A DNA stretch of 64,000 nt from Sphingomonadales bacterium EhC05 (GTDB lineage: Bacteria > Pseudomonadota > Alphaproteobacteria > Sphingomonadales > Sphingomonadaceae): the NCBI GenBank assembly GCA_001650955.1, contig LXYP01000003.1:186001-250000 (forward strand), in the 5' to 3' direction. Shown here piece after piece: positions 35,776-43,610 of this stretch. Every line of letters begins with the position of its first letter. Positions within the stretch are counted from its first letter, which is position 1. The position numbers were made by a program, and so were the translations under genes. Under the pieces are notes generated by a model, which ran no database searches, was not told the DNA's origin, and saw only the letters and a list, made by a program, of their open reading frames with translations.

Positions 35776-35820
35776 GGCCCTGCTTCCACCGCCACCCCCG
35801 TATGCAACGGGAGCAGGGCC
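35776..35820. repeat. Inverted repeat upstream of the ParB-like gene
   Basis: GGCCCTGCT and AGCAGGGCC pair perfectly across a 27-base loop, 36 bases before the ParB-like ATG. It could end the ardC transcript or control the next gene. No T-run follows. Confidence 0.45.
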
Positions 35821-35856
35821 AATCATCCACTCAAATGACTATTAAGGAGAAAGACA

Positions 35857-37650
35857 ATGCAACTTGAAAATATAGACCTTACCAAGCTGTCGGTATCACC
35901 TGCCAATATGCGAAACGCCAAGAAGCCGCCCGACATAAGTGATATATTGCCCTCAGTGCGGGTGAGGGGTGTTCTTGTTCCCTTGCTGGTGCGCCCCAAT
36001 GGCAGTGCCGATACGTTCGAGATTGTCGCGGGACGACGACGCTATCATGCGGCCACCACGGTTGCCGAAGAAGGCGGCAGCGATGGACCGCTCCCCTGCG
36101 CGATACTCGAAGAAGGCGATGATGCCGCTGCCTTGGAGGCTTCGCTTATCGAGAATCTTGTGCGTGAAAATCCCGATGAAGTGACGCAGTGGGAACAATT
36201 TACCCAGCTGGTCAAGAAGGGCCGCAAAGCGGCAGAGATTGCCGACACGTTCGGGATGGATGAAAAGACAGTGGGGCGCATTCTTGCGCTCGGTAATCTC
36301 TTGCCGCCGATCCGCAAAGCCTATGGCCGCGAAGAAATCGATGCCGCCACGGTGCGCCATCTGACCTTGGCCAGCAAGGCGCAGCAAAAATCATGGCTGG
36401 CTCTGTTCAAGGATGAAGAAGCCTATGCGCCGCGTGGAGGTCAGCTTAAAGCATGGCTGTTTGGCGGCGCGTCTATTTCGGTGTCCGCCGCGATCTTCGA
36501 TATGGCGGACTTCAAGGGCCAGACCATCAGCGACCTGTTTGCCGAGGATGGTTATTTTGCCGATGCGGACCAGTTCTGGGAAGCGCAAACCGCCGCGATT
36601 GAAGCCAAGAAGGCGGAATATCTGGAGAATGGCTGGAGCGATGTGCAGATCATTCCGCAAGACAGCTATTTCCAGACATGGGACCATGAAAAGACCACCA
36701 AACGCAAAGGTGGGCGTGTTTACATCGATGTGAGCGCCAAGGGCGAGGTGACGTTCCATGAAGGCTATCTGACCGCCAAGGAAGCACGGGCGCGGGAAAC
36801 TGGACAAACAAGCGGCGCCACCGAAAAGCCCGTCCGTCCCGAAATCACGGGACCAATGACCGAATATATCAATCTCCACCGCCATGCTGCCGTCCGCTGC
36901 GAACTTGCGGCCAGTCCCTATGTTGCGCTGCGCGTTATGGTCGCTCACGCGATTTGCGGTTCACCTTTGTGGAATGTGAAGGTGCAGGAGCAGCGCAGCC
37001 GCAAGGAAGCGGTTACCGAGAGCATCGAAACCAGCGTGGCGGAGGCGCGTTTTGACGAGAGCCGCCGTGCGGTTCTGGCGGTGCTTGGCTTTGACGCTGA
37101 CGAACCTACGGTTACGCTCGGCCATGAAACGCGAAACGGTATGAGCGGCTTGCTTCTCCGTTTGCTTGATGTGCCCGATAGCGTGGTCATGGAGATATTG
37201 GGCGTTGTCATGGCCGAGACGCTGGCCGCTGGCAGCGATCTTGTCGAAATCCTCGGTGTCCATCTTGATGTGGAGATGGCGGATTATTGGACGGCGGATG
37301 CAGCGTTCTTTGATCTAGTCCGCGACCGTGAAGTCCTGACCGCGCTTTTGACGGATGTTGGCGGAGCGAGCATTGCTGCTGCCAATGCCAGCGAAAAGAC
37401 CAAGACGGTGAAGGGCATTATCAGTGACCACCTCACTGGCGAAAATGGCCGCGAGAAACAGGAAAACTGGCTTCCGCGCTGGATGGCGTTCCCGCCATCC
37501 GCCTATACCGAGCGCGGCGGTGTCGGCACGGTTTCCGCTGCCGAGCGCGCGAAATGGATGATGGAGGATGATGAATCGTCCGAGCCAGAGCCGTTGGATG
37601 CTGCCGAAACCGCGCCAGAAAAAGACGAGGAGGAGCGGATTGCGGCTTGA
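35857..37650 (+). CDS. ParB-like nuclease-domain protein of the mobile-element backbone
   Basis: 597 aa. The N-terminal ParB/Srx-like domain is clear: LSVSPANMRNAKK, VRGVLVPLLVRP, FEIVAGRRRYHAA and ASLIENLVRENPDEVTQWEQF, followed by an HTH region GRKAAEIADTFGMDEKTVGRIL (about residue 130). The long C-terminal part is peculiar to the plasmid/ICE version found in sphingomonads and has no assigned role. No parA adjoins, so it may be a regulator or protect DNA rather than partition it. AAGGAGAAAGACA precedes the ATG. Confidence 0.88.
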   Translation: MQLENIDLTKLSVSPANMRNAKKPPDISDILPSVRVRGVLVPLLVRPNGSADTFEIVAGRRRYHAATTVAEEGGSDGPLPCAILEEGDDAAALEASLIENLVRENPDEVTQWEQFTQLVKKGRKAAEIADTFGMDEKTVGRILALGNLLPPIRKAYGREEIDAATVRHLTLASKAQQKSWLALFKDEEAYAPRGGQLKAWLFGGASISVSAAIFDMADFKGQTISDLFAEDGYFADADQFWEAQTAAIEAKKAEYLENGWSDVQIIPQDSYFQTWDHEKTTKRKGGRVYIDVSAKGEVTFHEGYLTAKEARARETGQTSGATEKPVRPEITGPMTEYINLHRHAAVRCELAASPYVALRVMVAHAICGSPLWNVKVQEQRSRKEAVTESIETSVAEARFDESRRAVLAVLGFDADEPTVTLGHETRNGMSGLLLRLLDVPDSVVMEILGVVMAETLAAGSDLVEILGVHLDVEMADYWTADAAFFDLVRDREVLTALLTDVGGASIAAANASEKTKTVKGIISDHLTGENGREKQENWLPRWMAFPPSAYTERGGVGTVSAAERAKWMMEDDESSEPEPLDAAETAPEKDEEERIAA

Positions 37651-37697
37651 AGTGTAAGCGGGCGGCTTTGGTCGCCCGCTCCGAGATTACCGCAAAA

Positions 37698-37724
37698 GCC
37701 CCGTCCGGCAGAACCGGACGGGGC
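37698..37724 (+). terminator. Hairpin downstream of the ParB-like gene
   Basis: A perfect 11-base stem GCCCCGTCCGG / CCGGACGGGGC closes a 5-base CAGAA loop 48 bases after the stop. There is no clear T-run, so termination could be partial or Rho-linked. The stem core CCGTCCGG recurs in the hairpin after the DUF736 gene. Confidence 0.55.
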
Positions 37725-38311
37725 AGCGGCGTGAGTGCAGCCGCCATGCGGCGGAGCAGCGCAGTAATTTACTGTTGGGATAGCATTCGCCACCAACGAA
37801 CCGGCTGGCAAAACCAGTGCGCTGCGAACCGCCGATTGCCCAAAACTCCTATGGCGGTCGTGGCGGTTTTTGACAGGTCGCCCGATTGGCTTTGTTCATC
37901 ACCGAACTTGGGACAGCGTGCTTCCTGTAATCCTTAGCATCAGCATCGGAGATCATTCCGTTCAGCAAACAGACCCCGTCATATCGGCCGCAGTCTATGA
38001 GCCAGTCATTGAACGCGTCACTATATTCGCCAAATCTCATTGGCACTATTGGCGGGCTGCACTCATTCACGTCCTCTTAAATGGCTTTGATTGGCATGGG
38101 ACGGCTGCGCCTCTTGCCCCAAGCTGCAACGGTGCAGCCCAAAGTTTCTTCCCCTGCGCTGACGCGCATTCCTCGCGAAACAAGAAACCCCGGTCTGCAC
38201 TGTCCTCCACTTCGTTTCGGCCCTGCGGGTGCATCGGTTCAAGCCCCTGCCTGAAATCAGCCATCGAGGCCGCGAATGAGCGCGGGTTCGACCAAACCAA
38301 GGAGAAGTATC
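37725..38311. other. Spacer upstream of the DUF736 gene
   Basis: 590 bases. A weak minus-strand frame at 37849-38070 (73 codons, GTG start, containing MRFGEYSDAFNDWLIDCGRYD) is the only protein-like stretch; it has an AAGAGG close to the start but no family match, and I would not annotate it firmly. The right end holds a GGTTCAAGCCC that mimics a tRNA T-loop but has no tRNA around it. The DUF736 promoter must be here. Confidence 0.35.
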
Positions 38312-38635
38312 ATGGCAAATATCGGAACATTCAAAAAGACAGGCAACGACTATCGCGGCGAAATCGTCACCGTGATGTTGCAGAAGAAAAACGTCACCAT
38401 CGTCGCCGAAGAGCCAAGCGACAACGATAACGCACCGACACACCGGGTCTTCGTGGCAAAGGCAGAAATCGGGGCAGCTTGGGCAAAGACCAGCAAAGAA
38501 GATCGCGAGTATCTTTCGATCAAACTCGACGATCCCAGCTTCAACGCACCGATCTTCGCCAGCCTGTTCGCCGATGAAGATGGCAAAACCCACAACCTGA
38601 TCTGGTCACGCGCCCGCAGCTCGAACGGCAACTGA
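38312..38635 (+). CDS. DUF736 family protein
   Basis: 107 aa beginning MANIGTFKKTGNDYRGEI and containing NAPTHRVFV, GAAWAKTSKEDREYLSIKLDDPSF. DUF736 proteins are hallmarks of alphaproteobacterial plasmids and ICEs, function unknown; a single-strand DNA-binding-like fold has been suggested by size and context only. The ATG at 38312 has AAGGAG eight bases upstream; an earlier start at 38276 has none. A strong hairpin follows. Confidence 0.9.
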   Translation: MANIGTFKKTGNDYRGEIVTVMLQKKNVTIVAEEPSDNDNAPTHRVFVAKAEIGAAWAKTSKEDREYLSIKLDDPSFNAPIFASLFADEDGKTHNLIWSRARSSNGN

Positions 38636-38648
38636 TCTGCAAACGCGC

Positions 38649-38682
38649 AAGCTCCGTCCGGTTCTGCTGGACGGAGCTTTTC
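38649..38682 (+). terminator. Rho-independent terminator after DUF736
   Basis: An 11-base stem AAGCTCCGTCC / GGACGGAGCTT with a 9-base loop ends in TTTT, 13 bases after the stop. It shares the CGTCC/GGACG core with the hairpin at 37698. Confidence 0.75.
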
Positions 38683-38805
38683 CGTGTTTGCTGAAGCGCA
38701 TTCTTTGCTCCGAACCAACCTATTCGATTGGCCTTTCAGAATCTTGGTGACAGTCAAGCCTAATGCCTGCACATGAGTTGGCAGTGAGCAGTTCATACCA
38801 TATCT

Positions 38806-39918
38806 TCAGGCAGCCAATTCTATAGCCTCTGTCATACGTTGCACAGTTTGCTCAAACTTGACTGGATCTGACAAGGTCGACTTGAGGCTTTCCGCCCATT
38901 TAGGATTGTCATTTGTAAATTTGAACAATGGGGGCGAACCGGCAAAGCCGAGATAACCCGCAAAATATTGGTTCAGAATTTTGGCTGGAACTAGGTCGCG
39001 TAACCTGCGCGCATCATGTGACCAAATGGTAGCAGCGAACTCGTAGAAGCGCGCGAACGCGAGCACCTCACCGGCTCCGGCAATATCTGATAGAATATCT
39101 TGGATCGGGCCGGAGCGGTGGACATAGGAATCGCTACCATATTGGAGCAGCGTTTCCGAACGCCGAAGCGCGTCTTCAATCCCGATAACGGCGAGTGCGT
39201 TTCGGAGCGCGTCTGCTTTCTCTTTCATATTTCCCGGCTCACTCATCCAGTGTCTTGCCTTGTCAATTTGGCTGTCGAGTACGCGGCTGTGAATTTCATC
39301 GCGATCAGGTGAAAGTATAACAACCTGGTTGCGACGCAGCTCTATGACGCCGGCATCCTGAAGTGTCTGCAATTCTTGCGCAAAACGGGAATGCTGCGAA
39401 TCGATGCCAAATATCATCTCTGGTGAGCCGTGAAAGATGAAGGCCAAGGTGTCGGGCTCAAGCCTTGGGTAAGGGTTGCGACCGCCATGAATATTAATGA
39501 GAACTCCTGAACCCATATTCTCGCGGAGGTTTTGACCCGGACCTGAGCCACGTTTTATTGCCGGGGAATGGCGATGCCGGACAGCCGTTGCGAACTGGTA
39601 GGGAAAAACATAACGATGCCAGCCGGGAGGGATATCTGGGTCCGAAGCCCTGTCTTCGGGTTCGCGATTGAGCCATGCAAGTGTAGGGGCATGGCAAGGC
39701 ACTGGTAAAGCCTCAATCAACTTGCGACGAAAGTCAGTGGAATCGCAATCCCTTTCCTGCCTTTTCAAAGATCGCGTCAAGTCGTGCCAGTCCCGAAAGC
39801 CACCAGCGCGCGCAACGGCGTACTGTGATTTGTGTAACGGAAATTCAAAACCGCAACGTTGAAAAATTTTGTGGAGTTTGTTGGCGCGTTTCTTTGCGCC
39901 ATCTATTGTTGAAAACAT
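38806..39918 (-). CDS. Unrecognised 370-aa protein with a plasmid-type glyoxalase-like N-terminal segment
   Basis: The first 50 residues (AKKRANKLHKIFQRCGFEF then KSQYAVARAGGFRDWHDLTRSL) match the short helical N-terminal domain seen in plasmid-borne 'glyoxalase superfamily' proteins and relatives (pattern A..LGFRDWNTL). The middle has FIFHGSPEMIFGIDSQHSRFAQELQTL-like and winged-helix-like features; the rest is helical. Function unknown. It is the only minus-strand gene in the backbone segment and may be cargo. The mobilisation genes lie on the other strand, with the oriT-like site between. Confidence 0.6.
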   Translation of the reverse strand: MFSTIDGAKKRANKLHKIFQRCGFEFPLHKSQYAVARAGGFRDWHDLTRSLKRQERDCDSTDFRRKLIEALPVPCHAPTLAWLNREPEDRASDPDIPPGWHRYVFPYQFATAVRHRHSPAIKRGSGPGQNLRENMGSGVLINIHGGRNPYPRLEPDTLAFIFHGSPEMIFGIDSQHSRFAQELQTLQDAGVIELRRNQVVILSPDRDEIHSRVLDSQIDKARHWMSEPGNMKEKADALRNALAVIGIEDALRRSETLLQYGSDSYVHRSGPIQDILSDIAGAGEVLAFARFYEFAATIWSHDARRLRDLVPAKILNQYFAGYLGFAGSPPLFKFTNDNPKWAESLKSTLSDPVKFEQTVQRMTEAIELAA

Positions 39919-40342
39919 GCAATCAACCTCATCTTAGGCCAATTAGAGATGCGCTGCTCATCTCAAGCGGCCCGATAAGGAAGTGGTCGCAAGAGTATTC
40001 AAAATCGTTGGATCAGAAATCCTTCGCCAAGGCAGCGGCCGCGCCAACGTAGGTGACGACTACCTATATAGTAGTTAGCCTGTGACAGATTTTCAAGATG
40101 CGATCTAACCTGACGCGATATAGCCTTGATTTTCCGGAGTTAGTCAGATGTTACTTTGCGGCAAGAGTGAGGTTGATCATGTGGCGGTCAACTACCCATA
40201 GCTACCCATGTTCCTTTTCTTGAGACTTACACCGGCTGCTGTCGCTCGTTCGCCGAGATCGCCAAATCAAGAAGCGCGACCGCCAGACGCCAGCACGAAA
40301 TCGTGCGGCGATCTTTGGTCTGCCTGAAAAGCCTCGCCTGCC
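39919..40342. other. Spacer left of the oriT-like site
   Basis: 420 bases without a gene. A small dyad ACTAC-N7-GTAGT lies at 40059-40075 beside an AT-rich CTATATA, possibly the promoter of the 370-aa gene or a relaxosome site. Nothing else is supported. Confidence 0.35.
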
Positions 40343-40430
40343 AGGCGCACTTAATAATCTCACCCCCAAGCGCATCCAAAGCTGCCTTCATCTTCGATGA
40401 AGATTGCTGCTTTGGATGCGCTTTTCTTAG
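40343..40430 (-). other. Putative origin of transfer (oriT), RSF1010/MobQ-like nick region
   Basis: On the minus strand a 15-base inverted repeat (40409-40423 with 40368-40382, arm AAGCGCATCCAAAGC) encloses a second hairpin CTTCATC-TTC-GATGAAG. Fifteen to twenty bases 3' of it lies TAAGTGCGCC (40353 down to 40344). In RSF1010/R1162 the relaxase nicks at TAAGTGCG|CCCT, placed just 3' of an inverted repeat, so both sequence (ten of ten, then T for C) and order match. MobC and relaxase genes begin 90 bases away. Confidence 0.65.
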
Positions 40431-40517
40431 GGGGTTTTAGGGTATTTGTCTTAATTGCAGGATATGCCTAGCGGCGCGTGTTGTATTACAATGCCCGTGT
40501 TTCACGAGGCAATTTTA

Positions 40518-41072
40518 ATGGCGACAAATACCCGTCCGGTCACAGCGATGCTCAGTATAAGGCTCGATACAGGCGCGCTCGCTGCTCTCGATAGTTTCGC
40601 GGTAGGGCGGGGCGGTCGAAGCGCAATCATGCGGCAGATGATCGAACAGATGCTGAAAGAGAATGTCGACCGCCCGCTGATCGAACCGTCCGAGTCCACA
40701 TCATGCAATCGCGTCTCGTTGCGCTTTACGGATGCTGAAATTGCCGTGATCGAATACCGCGCGTCGCAGCGTTCAACAAATCGGTCTGGTTGGATCAAGG
40801 CGCTAGTGCGCCGTCACCTTGCTTTGAAATCTCGGGTCGATGATGGCCTGCTTAACGAGCTTGCTCCGATAAGGATGCAACTGCTCCGAATTGGCCGCAA
40901 TCTCAATCAGGCGATGAAGGCTGCCAATCTGCGAATGATGGATGATGGCGACAAGAAAATCGAAAATGATCTGCGACGGATCGCTGATATGCGGATCGAA
41001 ATTTCCGAACAGATAGCGGCCGTAGGTGATGCCATGCATGGCGATGTGGGCTACTGGAAGGTTGCTGACTAA
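40518..41072 (+). CDS. mobC: MobC-like relaxosome protein
   Basis: 184 aa. The N-terminal ribbon-helix-helix reads SIRLDTGALAALDSFAVGRGGRSAIMRQMI; a second RHH-like segment is RVSLRFTDAEIAVIEYRASQ-RST. The MobC signature LAPIRMQLLRIGRNLNQAMK lies near residue 125. Such proteins bind oriT and help the relaxase open DNA. The ATG at 40518 has ACGAGG upstream. The stop overlaps the relaxase ATG (TAATG), and the oriT-like site is just upstream. Confidence 0.85.
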   Translation: MATNTRPVTAMLSIRLDTGALAALDSFAVGRGGRSAIMRQMIEQMLKENVDRPLIEPSESTSCNRVSLRFTDAEIAVIEYRASQRSTNRSGWIKALVRRHLALKSRVDDGLLNELAPIRMQLLRIGRNLNQAMKAANLRMMDDGDKKIENDLRRIADMRIEISEQIAAVGDAMHGDVGYWKVAD

Positions 41073-42124
41073 TGGGTCTGGAATCGGCCTTATGGGAAGC
41101 GACGAGGCCTGCATACCGGGTGCGCTATATCCATGACCCAAACGGGTCACTCCATATCCCGCTTTATGGAAGCTATGGAGCTGCCAATGGAAAAACGGCG
41201 CGGGCAAAGCTGTCGCGGATCGTGCGCGGCGCGCCGGAAGTATTGGTGAAGGTCACAGGCCGCCAGCGCGGCGGCGGCCATGTCAAAGCCCATCTTGATT
41301 ACATCGGGCGCAAAGGGGGCGTGGACATAGAAAGTTGCGATGGAGAGATTCTTACCTCAAAAGAGGATATTGCCGAGCGCGCAGCAGAATGGAGCGACAC
41401 GCTACAATGGCGGTCGCGGCCAACAGTGTCGTCCGTATCATTGGTGTTCTCGATGCCAGCAGGCACCGACCCGGACAAGGTGTTGGGAGCAGTTCGAGCG
41501 CTCGCCCACAGCGAACTCAGTGACAATCATGATTATGTTTTGGCACTTCATACCGATACGCCGCGTCCACATGTTCATCTGACGGTGCAGGCCGAGGGCC
41601 TTGATCGAACCCGCTTCAATCCCCGCCCGGTCCAACTTAATCGCTTGCGAGAGCAGTTTGCTCGAGAACTGCGCGCACGCGGTGTTGTTGCGGAAGCAAC
41701 GCCAAGGCGCGCGCGCGGGCAGGGGATAGCAGGGTCAAGCATGGCGCTGGTCAAATTGCGGGCGCGGCTGCGGGATGGTTCAAGCGGTCAGATGACCGAT
41801 GCAGACCGGCGCACCAATGAACAGGCTATTGCTGTCGCGCGAGGGCAGGCTGCGCTGCCAGCGTTTATCGCTCTTGGCACTGAACGGTGGGAGGAGATTC
41901 GTAAGGCCTACCGGCAAGCAGTCTCTGCGCTGGACGGGACGGGATCAACTGAAGATCGTGATCTTGCTAGCGATGCGCGCGGGTTCCTCAACAAGCACCA
42001 AGGGATGAATGCCACCCCGGAAGTATTTGCAGCGCATCATTCTGGATTATTGAACCGCACTTCTCCGGTTAGAGAAATTAACGCATCCCGTCATCTTCCA
42101 CCAGACAAAGGAAAAAGTCGGTGA
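41072..42124 (+). CDS. Relaxase / mobilisation nuclease (VirD2/MobA type)
   Basis: 350-aa DNA strand transferase that nicks oriT and pilots the strand. The metal-binding three-His motif is visible as HTDTPRPHVHLTVQ (about residues 160-173), preceded by GGHVKAHLDYIGRKG, which is characteristic of this relaxase group. The catalytic Tyr is probably the Tyr in HLDYIGRKG or in the N-terminal YRVRYIHDP. It is shorter than relaxases with helicase or primase tails, so it should need a coupling protein such as the VirD4 encoded at 61-63 kb. Confidence 0.88.
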   Translation: MGLESALWEATRPAYRVRYIHDPNGSLHIPLYGSYGAANGKTARAKLSRIVRGAPEVLVKVTGRQRGGGHVKAHLDYIGRKGGVDIESCDGEILTSKEDIAERAAEWSDTLQWRSRPTVSSVSLVFSMPAGTDPDKVLGAVRALAHSELSDNHDYVLALHTDTPRPHVHLTVQAEGLDRTRFNPRPVQLNRLREQFARELRARGVVAEATPRRARGQGIAGSSMALVKLRARLRDGSSGQMTDADRRTNEQAIAVARGQAALPAFIALGTERWEEIRKAYRQAVSALDGTGSTEDRDLASDARGFLNKHQGMNATPEVFAAHHSGLLNRTSPVREINASRHLPPDKGKSR

Positions 42125-42198
42125 GCGTCGAATTGTCGCCGGGAAGGTTTCGTTCCTAAGTTGGTTTAATCAAGCTATATTGCTTAATAGGAGGAAAG

Positions 42199-42279
42199 TT
42201 ACTCCGCGCGGCCTTCAATCACTCGAGGCCCAATTTCCGACATTCGTAGAGTTGAATTTATGTATTCTAAGCCGACATG
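42199..42279 (-). pseudogene. 3' remnant of a small backbone gene cut by the cargo element
   Basis: Twenty-six codons plus stop (HVGLEYINSTLRMSEIGPR...GRAE) in frame with the 16-base repeat at 42280. Joined at that repeat to the frame at 60689-60507, they form one 87-codon gene reading ...TLATAYGVHHVGLEYINS.... An ORF extending rightward from 42279 into the element (to 42405) has no features. Confidence 0.6.
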
Positions 42280-42300
42280 GTGCACACCGTACGCAATTGC
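42280..42300. repeat. Left attachment site (attL) of the nested element
   Basis: GTGCACACCGTACGCA here is identical to 60507-60522; one mismatch (A/G) then TTGC also match. The two copies lie in the same orientation, 18.2 kb apart, and the first integrase gene of the tandem pair begins 69 bases inside. Confidence 0.7.
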
Positions 42301-42368
42301 ATTGCAGTAAGAAGTTATAAACCATTGGTTTTGCATCCTAATTGTTCCCAAGCGAGGAGCAAAGAACG

Positions 42369-43610
42369 ATGTTCTCCAATGGCTATTTACTTCCAGAAAA
42401 TCCACCCCAGAATCATCCTAAAGTTGTCGCTGATTCTACAGCACAAACACCCACACAATCCAGTGTCCGCCTGAATGGCAATATCGCGCGGCGGCGCGTC
42501 AAGAATTCAGAAATAGAATATTGGGATAAAGACCTACCGGGCTTTGGCCTGCGTGTATTTCCATCAGGGCGCAGGACATGGTTTGTGATGCTCAGGCAGC
42601 GCGGCAAGCAGCGGCGTATTTCACTTGGCCATGTTGGCGAGGTAGATGCCAAGAATGCTCGCCGTCTTGCGAAGGCTGAACTGGTGAAGGTCGCTCTTGA
42701 TGGGTTGCCAGTTGCAAACAGCAAAACTGGCGGCAAAAAGAAGCAATCTCCATTGATGCGCGACTATGCGCCTTGCTTCTGGGCCGACTATTCGCGCCAC
42801 TGGAAACCCAGCACTCAGAAGAGAAACAAGACCTCCGTATTCCGTGATATTTGCGAAGCCTTTGGCGACCGGCGGTTGGACGAACTTCGCAAGAGCGATA
42901 TCTTGCTTTGGCGTGATGGCTTTGCATCAAAGCCGGGTTCGTTCAATCGAACGCTGCCGGTTCTGGCGGTGATGATGACTTATGCAGAACAGCTTGGTCT
43001 GCGACCACGCGGTTCCAATCCATGCAAGGGCACACCGCGATACAAGCGCAAACGCATGGAGAGATTTCTCACTAATCGCGAGTTTCAGCGACTAGCGGTC
43101 GCCTTGCGAGAGTTTGAAAACCGAAGACCGGATATTGTATGCGCGGTCAAGCTACTCATCTTTACCGGAGCAAGGTGTGGAGAAATTCAAAACCTGCGCT
43201 GGGAATGGGTACAACCGCCAAGACTAATGCTTCCGGACAGCAAGACAGGCGCAAAGATCGTTTATCTTAACCGGCAGGCTTTGGCTGTGCTGGATGATAT
43301 TCCAAACCAGTGTGATGAAGGATTGGTTTTTCCGGCACCGAGATGTGATAGTCCAATCAGTCTCGGAAATTTCTGGCCAAAAATTCGCCAAGCAGCAGCT
43401 TTGCCAGATGTACGGCTCCATGATCTACGACATAGCTTTGCCTCCATCGCTATCCAGAACAATATCTCTCTGATGGTTATTGGCAAATTGCTTGGCCATG
43501 CTCTTGCTGAAACCACGGCGCGCTATGCTCATTTGTCGGATGATGTAGTTGCCGATGCCGCCAGCCGCGTGTCACGCTCGATTGCCAAATGCGTTGGGAT
43601 AGCGTCATGA
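42369..43610 (+). CDS. Tyrosine integrase, first of an overlapping tandem pair
   Basis: 413 aa. Arm-binding domain (YWDKDLPGFGLRVFPSGRRTW) typical of DUF4102-type integrases, core-binding domain, then the catalytic residues: Arg in FTGARCGEIQNL, HDLRHSFAS, LLGHALAETTARYAHL with the nucleophile Tyr. The ATG at 42369 has GAGGAG upstream and is preferred to a TTG at 42342. The gene is the first inside the left attachment site; its stop overlaps the start of the second integrase. Confidence 0.9.
   Translation: MFSNGYLLPENPPQNHPKVVADSTAQTPTQSSVRLNGNIARRRVKNSEIEYWDKDLPGFGLRVFPSGRRTWFVMLRQRGKQRRISLGHVGEVDAKNARRLAKAELVKVALDGLPVANSKTGGKKKQSPLMRDYAPCFWADYSRHWKPSTQKRNKTSVFRDICEAFGDRRLDELRKSDILLWRDGFASKPGSFNRTLPVLAVMMTYAEQLGLRPRGSNPCKGTPRYKRKRMERFLTNREFQRLAVALREFENRRPDIVCAVKLLIFTGARCGEIQNLRWEWVQPPRLMLPDSKTGAKIVYLNRQALAVLDDIPNQCDEGLVFPAPRCDSPISLGNFWPKIRQAAALPDVRLHDLRHSFASIAIQNNISLMVIGKLLGHALAETTARYAHLSDDVVADAASRVSRSIAKCVGIAS

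Noticed and set aside
38230-38260. GGTTCAAGCCC resembling a tRNA T-loop, considered as the lost 3' half of the truncated tRNA-Leu
   Set aside because: No pairing T-stem, no CAGGGGC acceptor strand and no CCA follow.
40368-40423. Large hairpin read as a transcription terminator
   Set aside because: It has an internal loop and lies beside a TAAGTGCGCC nick-like sequence and the mobilisation genes, with no gene ending nearby on the right strand; oriT explains it better.
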